From Halanaerobium salsuginis (lineage in GTDB: Bacteria > Bacillota > Halanaerobiia > Halanaerobiales > Halanaerobiaceae): DNA of 64,000 nt. The notes below the pieces were generated by a model. That model made no database searches. It saw only the letters and a program-made list of their open reading frames with translations, and was not told the origin of the DNA. Positions 33,520 to 43,166 of the stretch are shown piece after piece. The DNA is taken from positions 1-64,000 of the forward strand of contig NZ_FOTI01000012.1 in assembly GCF_900114545.1 (NCBI RefSeq), given 5' to 3'. The position numbers and the translations under genes were made by a program. How positions within the stretch are numbered: the first letter of the stretch is position 1; each line of letters starts with the position of its first letter.

Positions 33520-35410
33520 ACATCGTCTTTTAAAACTTTTATTGTTATTTATTTTTACTGCTTTAATTGCCAGGGCAGCTTATTTACAGATATTAAATGG
33601 AGATTATTATTACCAATTATCTGAGGGAAACAGAACATCAGTTAGACCAATCAATGCCCCCCGGGGAAAGATTTATGATAGTAGGGGTGAAGTCATTGTT
33701 TCAAATAGATTGACTTATAATCTTTATTTGATGCAAAATGAAATTCCTCCAGCTAGTTCTGTTAAAAATATTTTAGCTAAACTTGCTTCTTTAAGCAGCC
33801 TTTCTGAAAATAGACTACTTTCTAATCTTAGTAGTTCAGCTCAGCAGTCTGTAGCTGAACCAGTACTATTAGCTCGACATCTTCAAAAAAAAGATATGGT
33901 TATTATCGCTGAAAATAAGGATATTTTGCCTGGACTGCTGGTTAAAGAATCTTCACTGCGAGATTATATATATCCAGAGTACCTTGTTCATGCTACTGGT
34001 TATATTGGTGAGATTAATCGAAATGAATTAGTATCTTTTACTAAACAGGGCTATGATTACAGTGGGGGAGATTTTGTTGGCAAAAGTGGTCTTGAAAAAG
34101 AATATGAATTTTATCTTGACGGTAAAAATGGTGCTGAACAGATAGAAGTTAATAGCTTAGGAGAAAAAATTAAAACTATCGGGATTAAACAGCCAATTTC
34201 TGGTGATAGTTTAGTTTTAAATGTTAATTTCAAATTACAAAAGTCTGCTGAAGAAATATTACAGAAAAACTATCAGGCTTTGCGAAAAGCAGCAGCTGCA
34301 GATGAAGATAGACCAATGCCAACTGGGGCAGCTGCCGTTGTTTTGAATGTGAAAAATGGGGCAGTACTTGCAGCAGCAAGTTTGCCGGATTATAATCTTA
34401 ATCTTTTTGCAAAAGGAATCTCGAATGCTGATTATAAAAAATTAATTAATGATCCTTTACGACCAATGGTTAATCGCTACATAATGTCTGCTGTTCCACC
34501 AGGATCTATTTTTAAATTAGTAACTGGAACTGCCGCTATGAAAGAGCTGGGAGTTAAGGGTGATACAACTTTTTATGATTCTAATGGTAGATTTTATATT
34601 CCAAACTGGTCACGACCATTTCGTAATTGGAATCCTTATGGAGAAGGTAAGCTTGATTTTATTAAATCAATTGCCCGTTCCAATAATATAGTTTTTTATG
34701 AATTGGGTTATGAATTATACAAAGAGTTTAAAGGAGAAAAATTAGCTGAATATGCCCAAAAATATGGATTAGGTAGTAAAGCAGGAATTGATTTACCTGG
34801 TGAGAAAAGTGGTCTTGTTCCGACTGATCAGTGGAAGAAAAATAACTTAGATCAAGGTTGGTATCCAGGTGACTCAGTTAATCTTTCAATTGGGCAGGGA
34901 AGTTTGCTTACCACGCCTATTCAAATTGCAGATCTAATTGCTACTGTTGCTAATGAAGGTAAAAGTTATCAACCTCAATTAGTAGATAAAATTATTGATA
35001 GTCAAGGTAATTTAGTTAAAGATATAAAACCTCTGCTAAATATTGATCTCAGTCAAGAAATTGATCAAAATATTTTTAAAACTTTAAAACAGGGAATGCA
35101 CGATGTAGTTAATAAAAATTATGGTACAGCTTACCGTCATTTTAAAAAATTCCCGATAACTGTTGCTGGTAAAACTGGAACTGCTCAAACTTCTGGTTCA
35201 GCAAACCATGGCTGGTTTGGTGGATTTGCTCCTTATCAAAATCCAGAAATAGCTGTGGTAGTTTTAATTGAAAACTCTGGTTCTAGCGCTTATTCAATTC
35301 CAATTGCCCGTGAAATTATGGCTTATTATTTTGGACTGCGAAATTATAATAATTCTGCGGCTAAAGTTTATTATTATAGTCAGCAGGAAGATATTTATCA
35401 ACCTGAGTGA
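33512..35410 (+). CDS. mrdA: penicillin-binding protein 2 (elongation transpeptidase)
   Basis: A 632-residue class B PBP with an N-terminal anchor, a dimerisation domain and the transpeptidase domain. The active-site motifs are all present: Ser332-x2-Lys335 in PPGSIFKLV, Ser390-Asn-Asn392 and Lys554-Thr-Gly556 in KTGTAQT. It cross-links peptidoglycan in the lateral wall together with RodA, which is encoded 1.8 kb downstream. It overlaps mreD. Confidence 0.96.
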   Translation: MDRHRLLKLLLLFIFTALIARAAYLQILNGDYYYQLSEGNRTSVRPINAPRGKIYDSRGEVIVSNRLTYNLYLMQNEIPPASSVKNILAKLASLSSLSENRLLSNLSSSAQQSVAEPVLLARHLQKKDMVIIAENKDILPGLLVKESSLRDYIYPEYLVHATGYIGEINRNELVSFTKQGYDYSGGDFVGKSGLEKEYEFYLDGKNGAEQIEVNSLGEKIKTIGIKQPISGDSLVLNVNFKLQKSAEEILQKNYQALRKAAAADEDRPMPTGAAAVVLNVKNGAVLAAASLPDYNLNLFAKGISNADYKKLINDPLRPMVNRYIMSAVPPGSIFKLVTGTAAMKELGVKGDTTFYDSNGRFYIPNWSRPFRNWNPYGEGKLDFIKSIARSNNIVFYELGYELYKEFKGEKLAEYAQKYGLGSKAGIDLPGEKSGLVPTDQWKKNNLDQGWYPGDSVNLSIGQGSLLTTPIQIADLIATVANEGKSYQPQLVDKIIDSQGNLVKDIKPLLNIDLSQEIDQNIFKTLKQGMHDVVNKNYGTAYRHFKKFPITVAGKTGTAQTSGSANHGWFGGFAPYQNPEIAVVVLIENSGSSAYSIPIAREIMAYYFGLRNYNNSAAKVYYYSQQEDIYQPE

Positions 35411-35494
35411 ATTAAGTCTTTTTTTAAGCAGGATTTTTTAATAAATTAAAGAATATTAAACATTAAGTACTTTTTAAGATTGAGGAGAGATTTT

Positions 35495-36097
35495 ATGAGT
35501 TCTGTTTTTTCATTTCAAGCAGTATCTGATGGAATAGTAATGAATTTTAGAAAAGGAAGTACTTTTGGCAGTATTAAAAAAGCTGTTGCTTTACATACTT
35601 CCGAGGCTGCTAATTTTTTTACTGGGGTTAATTTATATTTGAATTTAAGTGGACTTGAGTTTGCAATAGAGCAGCTCGAAGAATTAATTGAGTTAGTTAA
35701 AGGTTATAATAAAGTTAATAAAATTTATTTTACAGCCCGTAAAATAAAAAATGATAAAAAGGAAGAAAGTTATTCGGATGCAGTTATTATAAATCGTACT
35801 TTACGATCTGGCCAGATAGTTAAACATCAGGCTAATATTGTTATTGTTGGTGACGTTAATCCTGGCGCAGAAGTGGTTGCTGGGGGAGATGTTATTGTTT
35901 TTGGTAAACTAAGGGGAGTTGTTCATGCAGGAGCAGGTGGGAGCAAAACTGCACAGGTAGCTGCTCTTGATCTTAATCCTACTCAACTTAGAATAGCTTC
36001 GTTAATTGCCAGATCTCCTGATGATGAAATGTCTTCTGATTCACAGGCTGAGCGGGCTTTTATTAAAGAGAATTCAATTATGGTCGAAAAAATTTAG
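35495..36097 (+). CDS. minC: septum site-determining protein MinC
   Basis: A 200-residue division inhibitor. ATG at 35495 follows GAGGAGAG; an earlier in-frame TTG overlaps that site. The N-terminal FtsZ-inhibiting part is weakly conserved. The C-terminal beta-helix has RSGQIVKHQANIVIVGDVNPGAEV, AGGDVIVFGKLRGVVHAGAGG and IARSPDD, the block that binds MinD. It forms minCDE with the next two genes. Confidence 0.94.
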   Translation: MSSVFSFQAVSDGIVMNFRKGSTFGSIKKAVALHTSEAANFFTGVNLYLNLSGLEFAIEQLEELIELVKGYNKVNKIYFTARKIKNDKKEESYSDAVIINRTLRSGQIVKHQANIVIVGDVNPGAEVVAGGDVIVFGKLRGVVHAGAGGSKTAQVAALDLNPTQLRIASLIARSPDDEMSSDSQAERAFIKENSIMVEKI

Positions 36098-36119
36098 AAT
36101 AATTTCAGGGGGGATAAAT

Positions 36120-36914
36120 TTGGCAGGTAAAACTATTGTTATTACTTCCGGCAAAGGAGGAGTTGGTAAAACAACTTCTTCAGCAAATATTGGTACTGCT
36201 TTAGCAATGAATGGAAATAAGGTTTGTTTAATTGATGCTGATATTGGATTGCGTAATTTAGATGTAGTAATGGGATTAGAAAACAGAATTGTTTATGATA
36301 TTGTAGATGTAGTAGAAAATAATTGCCGACTTGAACAGGCAATGATTCGTGATAAAAGATATGAAGGACTTTACTTGTTACCAGCGGCTCAAACAAGAGA
36401 CAAAACTTCTGTTAATCCTTTTCAGATGAAAGAGTTAGTTGATAAATTAAAAGAAGAAATGGATTATATTATTGTTGATTCACCAGCTGGAATAGAACAG
36501 GGTTTTAAAAATGCTATAGCTGGTGCGGATAGAGCTATTATTGTTACAACACCAGAAATTTCTGCAGTTAGAGATGCAGATCGAATTATTGGTCTGCTGG
36601 AAGCAGAAGGCTTGAGAGATCCCGAGGTAATAATTAATCGAATTAGAGCAGATATGGTTGATAGAGGAGATATGATGGGTATTGAAGACATGATTGAAAT
36701 TTTGGCTATTGATCTTTTAGGGATTGTGCCTGAAGATGAAGGGATTGTTGTTTCCACTAATAAAGGTGAACCAATTGCTTTAAATCAGAGTGCAAAAGCC
36801 GGACAGGCCTATCGTAATATTGCCCGGAGAATTATGGGAGAAGAACTTCCAATTATGAAACTTGAAAAAGATAGTTTACTTACTAAATTCAAAAAATTAG
36901 TTGGCTTATCTTAA
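36120..36914 (+). CDS. minD: septum site-determining ATPase MinD
   Basis: A 264-residue ParA/MinD-family ATPase. TTG at 36120 gives MAGKTIVITSGKGGVGKTTS, the normal start, with GGGGGGATAAA upstream. A longer frame reaching back to 36006 would overlap minC and is rejected. The deviant Walker A GKGGVGKT is at residues 11-18, and DSPAGIEQGFKNAI is conserved. The C-terminal amphipathic membrane helix is in LLTKFKKLVGLS. It recruits MinC to the membrane and is displaced by MinE. Confidence 0.97.
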   Translation: MAGKTIVITSGKGGVGKTTSSANIGTALAMNGNKVCLIDADIGLRNLDVVMGLENRIVYDIVDVVENNCRLEQAMIRDKRYEGLYLLPAAQTRDKTSVNPFQMKELVDKLKEEMDYIIVDSPAGIEQGFKNAIAGADRAIIVTTPEISAVRDADRIIGLLEAEGLRDPEVIINRIRADMVDRGDMMGIEDMIEILAIDLLGIVPEDEGIVVSTNKGEPIALNQSAKAGQAYRNIARRIMGEELPIMKLEKDSLLTKFKKLVGLS

Positions 36915-36932
36915 GATAAGGGGGGGAGTAAA

Positions 36933-37190
36933 ATCGATATTCTAAAATGGCTTGGCTTAAAAAGCGATGATAAAAAAAGTAAAAGTGTAGCAAAAGAGAG
37001 ACTCCAATTTGTTCTGGTTCAGGATAGAGTGAAATTAACTCCAGATGAAATGGATGCCATGCGGGACGAATTAATTGAGGTTTTGAGTAAATATATAGAT
37101 GTTGATTCTCAGAAAATAGAGATGGATGTTAAAAGAGAAGATGATATGACAGCTTTAGTAGCAAATTTCCCCCTTAAAGGATCAAAGTAG
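36933..37190 (+). CDS. minE: MinE with a non-canonical (ATC or ATT) start
   Basis: An 85-residue cell-division topological factor that ordinary start rules miss. After the minD stop the frame reads D-K-G-G-S-K-I-D-I-L-K-W-L-G, then KSVAKERLQFVLVQDRVKL, the MinE anti-MinCD helix, and ends in DMTALVANFPLKGSK. No ATG, GTG or TTG occurs in frame before the essential helix. Known MinE starts (M-D-L-L-K-F-type) align Met with ATC at 36933, which lies after GGGGGGAG. ATT at 36939 is the alternative, at more usual ribosome-site spacing. The gene sits in minCDE order between minD and rodA, so it is very likely real. Confidence 0.88.
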   Translation: MDILKWLGLKSDDKKSKSVAKERLQFVLVQDRVKLTPDEMDAMRDELIEVLSKYIDVDSQKIEMDVKREDDMTALVANFPLKGSK

Positions 37191-37203
37191 AGGGGTAAAT
37201 TTT

Positions 37204-38343
37204 ATGAATTGGAATCGAAAATTTTTAAGGAATTTAAATGTAAATGTACCCCTGTTAGTTATTGCTTTAATAATTATTGGGTTTCTTGCTATTAGTTCCG
37301 CTGTTGAAATTAATCATAATAGTCCAGGAGCAATGGCATTTTTGAAAAAACAGGCAGTCTCAATTGGGTTGGGACTGCTGGTTATTTTTATTCTGCAGGC
37401 TTTTGATTACAGAATTTTTAAAGAATATGCCGCCTTTATTTATGTTTTTATGCTGCTATTATTAAGTAGTACTCTGTTTTTGGGAAGGACTGTTGCTGGT
37501 GGTAAACGTTGGCTTAGTTTAGGATCTTTTAATTTGCAAACTGCAGAATTAGCTAAAATAATGTTGGTTTTAGTTTTAGCTGCTGTTATTGATAGCTATT
37601 CTGATGATATGGGATATCTTAAAGTAATGTTTTTACCTTCAATTATTGCTTTTATACCATTTTGTTTAGTTATCTTGCAAAATGATTTAGGAACAGCCTT
37701 AGTTTTATTTTTTATTTATTTAATTATGTTGTTTGCTGGTGGTGGGAATTTAAAATATATGTTAATTTTATTTGGTGGTGGTTTTCTGATAGTAGTTTTA
37801 ATTATTGCTGCCCACTTAGTAATTGACACTCCCTTACCCTATTTGCAGGAATATCAATTAAATAGATTAATTGTTTTTATTAATCCTAATATTGATCCCC
37901 ATGGTAGTGGTTATAACATTATTCAGTCTAAAATTGCACTTGGCTCAGGCAGAGTAATTGGGAAAGGACTTTTTGCTGGCACTCAAAATCAACTTAACTT
38001 CTTACCTGAAAAACATACTGATTTTATATTTTCTGTAATCGGAGAGGAATTTGGATTTATTGGTACTTTTTTTGTAATAACTTTATTTTTACTTCTTTTG
38101 TGGCAGTTTTTAAAAATAGCTGAAAATGCCCGTGACCGTTATGGATATTTAGTAGTAGTGGGAATCATGGCTATGTTTTTATTTCATATTTTAGAGAATA
38201 TTGGTATGACAATGGGCATTATGCCAATTACAGGAATTCCATTACCTTTTATTAGTTATGGAGGAACTTTTATGTTAACCTCTTTAATTGCTGTTGGAGT
38301 TGTAATTAATATAAACTTGAGAAAAAAGAAATTGATGTTTTAA
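37204..38343 (+). CDS. rodA: RodA/FtsW SEDS glycosyltransferase
   Basis: A 379-residue membrane protein with about ten helices that polymerises glycan strands from lipid II. Conserved blocks are GGKRWLSLGSFNLQTAELAKI, LQNDLGTALVLF, LPEKHTDFIFSVIGEEFGFIG and GIPLPFISYGGT. Its location after mreBCD-mrdA-minCDE favours RodA, the partner of PBP2, over FtsW. It starts 13 bases after minE. Confidence 0.94.
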   Translation: MNWNRKFLRNLNVNVPLLVIALIIIGFLAISSAVEINHNSPGAMAFLKKQAVSIGLGLLVIFILQAFDYRIFKEYAAFIYVFMLLLLSSTLFLGRTVAGGKRWLSLGSFNLQTAELAKIMLVLVLAAVIDSYSDDMGYLKVMFLPSIIAFIPFCLVILQNDLGTALVLFFIYLIMLFAGGGNLKYMLILFGGGFLIVVLIIAAHLVIDTPLPYLQEYQLNRLIVFINPNIDPHGSGYNIIQSKIALGSGRVIGKGLFAGTQNQLNFLPEKHTDFIFSVIGEEFGFIGTFFVITLFLLLLWQFLKIAENARDRYGYLVVVGIMAMFLFHILENIGMTMGIMPITGIPLPFISYGGTFMLTSLIAVGVVININLRKKKLMF

Positions 38344-38358
38344 TTATGAGGTGGTTTT

Positions 38359-40236
38359 TTGCAGTTTAAAAGAAAAATTAATGAAAATTTATATAAAATA
38401 TCGAGTCCAGAACGCTATACTGGAAATGAGTGGAATATTATTCAGAAAAAGTGGACTGACGATAAATTAAAAGTGGCATTGGCTTTTCCAGATGTTTATG
38501 AAATTGGTATGTCACACTTGGGATTGAAAATTTTGTATCATTTAATAAACAAAGAGGAGGATATGCTTGCTGAGCGCGTTTATGCCCCCTGGGCAGATAT
38601 GGAAGAATTGCTAAGAAAAGAGTCTATACCGCTTTATACTTTAGAATCATATCATGAAATCAAAGATTTAGATATTTTAGGTTTTACTCTTCAATATGAA
38701 ATGAGCTATACTAATATTCTTAATATGATTGATTTAAGTGGTTTAGAACTTTTAGCTGCTGATCGTGAGGAAAATGATCCCTTAATAATAGCTGGCGGTG
38801 CTACAGTATTTAATCCTGAACCACTGGCTGAATTTATTGATTTATTTTTCATTGGTGAAGCAGAAGCAATAATTATTGATCTGCTGAGAGAATATAAAAA
38901 TTTAAAAAATTTAGGTCTGAAAAAAGACGTTATTTTAAAAAAATTAAATAAATTACCAGGTATTTATGTTCCTGCTCTTTATCAAGAAATTTATAATGAC
39001 GATGGCAGTATTAAAGAGCTGATAGCAGCTGATGGCTGCAAAGCAACTATTAAAAAACAAGTTGTTAAAAATCTTGATCAAAGTTTTTATCCGGTTGACT
39101 TTATTGTCCCATATCGTGATACGGTTCATGAGCGTGTAGTTTTAGAAATTTCGAGAGGATGTACGAGAAGCTGCCGTTTTTGTGCAGCTGGAATGGCTTA
39201 TCGGCCTGTTCGGGAGAGAAGTATTCCAAAGCTCATTGATCTGGCAGAAAAGGCATTAAAATCAACTGGTTATGATGAAATATCTTTAACTTCACTAAGT
39301 ACAATGGATTACACTGCAGCTAAAGAGCTAGTTAAAACTATGAGTGATCATTTTAGTGATAGGAAAATAAGCGTATCCCTCTCTTCACTGCGGGTAGATA
39401 AATTTTCGGTTGAATTAGCTGAAGAAGTTCATAAAGTTAGGAAAACTGGTTTAACTTTTGCGCCAGAGGCAGGAACCCAACGTTTGAGAGATGTAATTAA
39501 TAAAAATGTTACAGAAGAAGACATTTTTCAGGCTGCCAGTTCAGCCTTTAAAAATGGTTGGTCTAAAATAAAATTATATTTTATGATTGGACTGCCAACT
39601 GAAACTATGGATGATATTGCTGGCATTGCTAAATTAGCTAAAGATATTCGTGATCTTGGTCAAAAAATTAGAAGAAACAGTAAAAAAAGAATGCGTAGGA
39701 TTGAAGTTTCTGTTAGTGTATCTACTTTTGTACCTAAAGTATTTACTCCTTTTCAGTGGGTTAAGATGGACGATATCGCAACTATTATAAAAAAACATGA
39801 TTATCTCCGGGAAAATATTGTTGGGCGTGGGTTTAATTTTAGCTGGAATGATCCCCAACTTTCTAAACTGGAAGGTGTAATTGCCCGAGGTGATCGAAGA
39901 TTAAGTAAAGTGATTCGATCTGCCTGGGAGAAAGGTAGTCGTTTTGAAGGCTGGTACGAATGTTTTGATTCTGATTTATGGGAAGAGGCATTTGCGGAAC
40001 ATAATATTTCTCCAGCTGATTATTTAAGAAAAAGAAGTGAATCAGAAATTTTTGCCTGGGAAAAAATTGATATTGGGATTCCTAAAAAGTTTTTACTTGC
40101 TGAATATAAAAAAGCTAAACTAGAAGAATTAACTCAAGACTGCCGATTTGACAATTGTCAGGGTTGTGCAATTTGTGGTAATTTTGCTGTTAAGCTTGAG
40201 CTGGTAGGTGATGGTAAAAATGATGTACAGAGTTAA
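38359..40236 (+). CDS. TIGR03960-type radical SAM protein
   Basis: A 625-residue protein with a B12-binding-like N-terminal region (VALAFPDVYEIGMSHLGLKIL and DLDILGFTLQYE). The radical-SAM cluster motif is Cys268-x3-Cys272-x2-Cys275 in SRGCTRSCRFCAAG. A further Cys-rich tail, CRFDNCQGCAICGNF, may hold another cluster. The family is always found beside the DUF2344 protein encoded next, usually upstream of RNase G and rplU in Firmicutes. Its reaction is unknown. The TTG start follows GAGGTGG and the stop overlaps the next gene. Confidence 0.9.
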   Translation: MQFKRKINENLYKISSPERYTGNEWNIIQKKWTDDKLKVALAFPDVYEIGMSHLGLKILYHLINKEEDMLAERVYAPWADMEELLRKESIPLYTLESYHEIKDLDILGFTLQYEMSYTNILNMIDLSGLELLAADREENDPLIIAGGATVFNPEPLAEFIDLFFIGEAEAIIIDLLREYKNLKNLGLKKDVILKKLNKLPGIYVPALYQEIYNDDGSIKELIAADGCKATIKKQVVKNLDQSFYPVDFIVPYRDTVHERVVLEISRGCTRSCRFCAAGMAYRPVRERSIPKLIDLAEKALKSTGYDEISLTSLSTMDYTAAKELVKTMSDHFSDRKISVSLSSLRVDKFSVELAEEVHKVRKTGLTFAPEAGTQRLRDVINKNVTEEDIFQAASSAFKNGWSKIKLYFMIGLPTETMDDIAGIAKLAKDIRDLGQKIRRNSKKRMRRIEVSVSVSTFVPKVFTPFQWVKMDDIATIIKKHDYLRENIVGRGFNFSWNDPQLSKLEGVIARGDRRLSKVIRSAWEKGSRFEGWYECFDSDLWEEAFAEHNISPADYLRKRSESEIFAWEKIDIGIPKKFLLAEYKKAKLEELTQDCRFDNCQGCAICGNFAVKLELVGDGKNDVQS

Positions 40237-40921
40237 ATTTGCTAAACTGGAGAAGCTAATGTACATTTCTCATCTGGAAGTAATTAAAACTTTGCGGAGA
40301 ATTTTTCGCCGGGCAGAACTGCCAGTTGCTTTTAGCCAGGGATATAATCCCAGAATTAATCTTGCTGTCGGTCCTCCGCTGGCAGTTGGTTTAATTAGTC
40401 AGGGAGAATATTTTGATCTTGAATTAACAGCAGAGATCTTACCAGCTGAATTAATAAAACGCTTAAATAAAGTTTCACCAACTGATCTAAAATTTATTAA
40501 AGCTGTTCAGATTGCTGACAATATTAAATCACTTTCTTCATTATTAGATACTGCAATTTATCAAATTACTTTTAGTTATAGTAACTCACCCAGTCTGGCT
40601 GAAGAAAAAGAGATGCTGGCTGATTTCATGAATTCAAAAGAGATTATGATAATTAGGCACAGGAGAAAGAAATCTGATAGGGAAATTGATCTTAAACAGA
40701 GAATTTTTGCAGCAGAAGTTTTAAGTGCAGGAAAGTGGGAATTTTCTGTTGTAACTGGTAGTAGAGGAAATGTAAGGCCAGAAGAATTGCACAGAGCTTT
40801 ACAAAATAAATATCCAGAAATCAAAGATTTTTCTCCGCTTCAGGTAGTTAGAGAAGGGGTATATGTAAATACTGGAAAAGAATTTTATCCTCCCTACGCA
40901 GAAAAAATTATTGGGAGTTGA
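40220..40921 (+). CDS. TIGR03936/DUF2344 partner of the radical SAM protein
   Basis: A 233-residue protein with ATG at 40220 (or the adjacent ATG at 40223) that overlaps the end of the radical SAM gene. MYRVKFAKLEKLMYISHLEV and AELPVAFSQGYNPRINLAVGPPLAVGLIS match the DUF2344 family, which is fused to the radical SAM protein in some bacteria. That implies a physical partnership. The substrate is unknown. RNase E/G starts five bases downstream. Confidence 0.88.
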   Translation: MMYRVKFAKLEKLMYISHLEVIKTLRRIFRRAELPVAFSQGYNPRINLAVGPPLAVGLISQGEYFDLELTAEILPAELIKRLNKVSPTDLKFIKAVQIADNIKSLSSLLDTAIYQITFSYSNSPSLAEEKEMLADFMNSKEIMIIRHRRKKSDREIDLKQRIFAAEVLSAGKWEFSVVTGSRGNVRPEELHRALQNKYPEIKDFSPLQVVREGVYVNTGKEFYPPYAEKIIGS

Positions 40922-40926
40922 GCTAG

Positions 40927-42609
40927 ATGAGTAGACAAATTATAATTAACTCAGAATATAGAGAAAGAAGAGCTGCTTTATTAAATAATAACTCTTTAGA
41001 AGATTTATTTTTTGAAAGAGATACTTATCATAAAATAGCAGGCAATGTTTATCGGGGTCGAGTACAGGATGTTTTACCTGGTATGCAGGCTGCTTTTATA
41101 GATATTGGAATTGCCCGGAATGCTTTTATTCACTTAAATGATTTATATCCAATTTTAAATAATGATCAAAAGAAAAGATTAAGTCAGAAAACTTTAAATA
41201 TAAAACATGTTTTACAGCCAGGCCAGTGGCTTATGGTTCAGGTTGTTAAAGAGCCAATGGGAACTAAAGGAGCTAAAGTTACCTGTAAAATTTCATTGCC
41301 GGGTCGGTTTTTTGTTTATATTCCTTCTGACAATAAAATTGGAATTTCCAGAAGAATTAATAATGAAGAAGAAAGAGATCGTTTGAAATCAATTGCTCAA
41401 GATTTAAAAAGTGGTAAAGAAGGATTAATCATTAGAACTAATGCTCATAATGAAAGTTATAATAAATTAGAGAATGACTATAAATTTCTTTCTGGTACCT
41501 GGAAACAGATTAGAAATAGTTTTTTTCAGAAAAATAATATTGATATTTTATATCAGGAAGAAGATCTTTTAAAAAATTTAATTCGTGATTATCTAGATGA
41601 AAATATTGATCGAGTAGTTGTTGATGATAAAAATGATTATCAGAGACTAATTGATTTAACCTCAACTTTTGCTCCTGATTTAAAAAATAGAATTGCTCTT
41701 TATCAGAGAAATATTCCTATTTTAGCTGCCTATAATATTGAAAAAGAAATCGAGAGTTTACTCCAGAGAAAAGTCTGGCTTAAGTCTGGTGGCTATCTAG
41801 TAATTGACCAAACTGAAGCTCTTGTTTCAATTGATATAAATACAGGTAAATTTACTGGCAAAAAAAATCTGCAGGATACAATTGTTAAAACTAATAAAGA
41901 AGCAGTTGCTGAAATAGCAAGGCAGATTAAATTAAGAGATATTGGTGGTATTATAATTATTGATTTTATTGATATGAATAATCCTTCTGATCAGCAGTCT
42001 GTAACTGATTTATTTGCCAATGAACTTGCAAAAGATAGAACTAAGACATCTATTCTTGGATTTACACAGCTTGGCTTATTGGAAATGACTAGAAAAAAAG
42101 TTAGAGAAGGCTTTGGTTCATTGATGCAAAAAGACTGCCCTGTTTGTGGTGGAACAGGTAAAGTATTATCTGAATCAACTGTAGCAATGAAGGTAATTAG
42201 AAAAATTGATGAAATAATAAGTAGAAAACGCTATCCGGCTGTTTCATTAGAATTACATCCTGAAGTAGCAGCTGTCTTAATTGGCTCTGGAGGAGAAAAA
42301 TTACAGGAACTAGAGAATAAATTTGGACTTGATATTTTTATTAGTGGTAATGCTGAATTGAGATATGAGGATATAATTATTGAAAAAGGCAGCAAAGAAG
42401 ATCTCCAGCCGGATGTACTTGATCTTGATGCTGGGGATAGAATTACTGTAAAAATTGAAGATAGGCACGCAAGTAATGAAAGTGCTGGTATAGCAAGAAT
42501 TGATGGTTATATTATTATTGTAAACGGTGCTGGTAATATGGTTGATAATCAGGTGGAAATTATAATTGATGATATGCACCGAACTTACGCCAGAGCACAT
42601 TTAGCATAA
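40927..42609 (+). CDS. rng: ribonuclease E/G family endoribonuclease
   Basis: A 560-residue enzyme of RNase G length. An S1 domain occurs at about 35-130 (GNVYRGRVQDVLPGMQAAFIDIG). The catalytic DNase-I-like region has SGGYLVIDQTEALVSIDINTG and IIIIDFIDM with the magnesium-binding Asp residues. The zinc-link is CPVCGGTG. A C-terminal extra part (about 430-560) is TRAM/KH-like in places (IGSGGEKLQELENKFG). It processes rRNA and mRNA. Position before rplU is conserved in Firmicutes. Confidence 0.94.
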   Translation: MSRQIIINSEYRERRAALLNNNSLEDLFFERDTYHKIAGNVYRGRVQDVLPGMQAAFIDIGIARNAFIHLNDLYPILNNDQKKRLSQKTLNIKHVLQPGQWLMVQVVKEPMGTKGAKVTCKISLPGRFFVYIPSDNKIGISRRINNEEERDRLKSIAQDLKSGKEGLIIRTNAHNESYNKLENDYKFLSGTWKQIRNSFFQKNNIDILYQEEDLLKNLIRDYLDENIDRVVVDDKNDYQRLIDLTSTFAPDLKNRIALYQRNIPILAAYNIEKEIESLLQRKVWLKSGGYLVIDQTEALVSIDINTGKFTGKKNLQDTIVKTNKEAVAEIARQIKLRDIGGIIIIDFIDMNNPSDQQSVTDLFANELAKDRTKTSILGFTQLGLLEMTRKKVREGFGSLMQKDCPVCGGTGKVLSESTVAMKVIRKIDEIISRKRYPAVSLELHPEVAAVLIGSGGEKLQELENKFGLDIFISGNAELRYEDIIIEKGSKEDLQPDVLDLDAGDRITVKIEDRHASNESAGIARIDGYIIIVNGAGNMVDNQVEIIIDDMHRTYARAHLA

Positions 42610-42613
42610 AAAC

Positions 42614-42642
42614 TTGACTGGAGAAGTTATTTATGCTAAAAT
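42614..42642 (+). promoter_or_regulatory. promoter of rplU-rpmA
   Basis: TTGACT (42614-42619), a 17-base spacer and TAAAAT (42637-42642) with an upstream TGC extension (TATGCTAAAAT). A strong ribosomal-protein promoter. Confidence 0.8.
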
Positions 42643-42649
42643 TTATATT

Positions 42650-42768
42650 TGGAGCTATCCAGTCTTCCGAATAGGAAGACGCCAAAACCGCACGGTACAG
42701 GTTGCAAATCTCTTTAGTTAAAAAAGAGTACCTTATCCGGCGAGTCTGAGGTGAGGGAGGTGTATTTA
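42650..42768 (+). ncRNA. L21 leader RNA
   Basis: The 110 bases between the promoter and rplU include GTCTTCCGAATAGGAAGAC (42662-42680), a perfect hairpin, followed by CGCACGGTACAGG and a closing TTATCCGGCGAGTCTGAGG. Position and layout fit the Firmicute L21 leader, through which L21 is thought to control its own operon. Fine structure was not modelled. Confidence 0.7.
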
Positions 42769-42772
42769 AACT

Positions 42773-43084
42773 ATGTATGCAATTATTAAAACTGGTGGTA
42801 AACAATATAAAGTTGAAGAAGATCAGATTATAAAAATTGAAAAGCTTTCTGCTGAGGAAGGTGAAAATGTAGAGTTTGATCAAGTTTTAGCTGTAGCTGA
42901 TGATAATGGCTTAACAGCAGGCTCTCCTTTGATTGAAGGAGCTACTGTAAAAGGAAAAGTAATTGAACAAGGTAAAGATAAGAAAATTATTGTTTTCAAA
43001 TATAAGCCAAAAGTTAGATATCGTAAAAAAACTGGTCATAGACAGCCTTACACTAGAGTTTTAATTGAAGAAATTAATGCTTAA
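42773..43084 (+). CDS. rplU: 50S ribosomal protein L21
   Basis: A 103-residue L21 with the usual [18 protein letters not shown] start and [23 protein letters not shown] end, which binds 23S rRNA. The ATG follows GGGAGG. The next gene is L27, only 82 bases away; the prp protease gene usual between them in many Firmicutes is absent. Confidence 0.98.
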   Translation: MYAIIKTGGKQYKVEEDQIIKIEKLSAEEGENVEFDQVLAVADDNGLTAGSPLIEGATVKGKVIEQGKDKKIIVFKYKPKVRYRKKTGHRQPYTRVLIEEINA

Positions 43085-43166
43085 TTAAAATATAATTGGA
43101 TAAACAGCCTGTTAAGACTGGTTTATCTGCTGAATATATAAAATCTTAACTGAGGGGGTGGAGTAG

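Noticed and set aside
36006-36119. Longer minD reaching back into minC
   Set aside because: It would overlap minC by 92 bases. The TTG at 36120 behind GGGGGG gives the standard MinD start.
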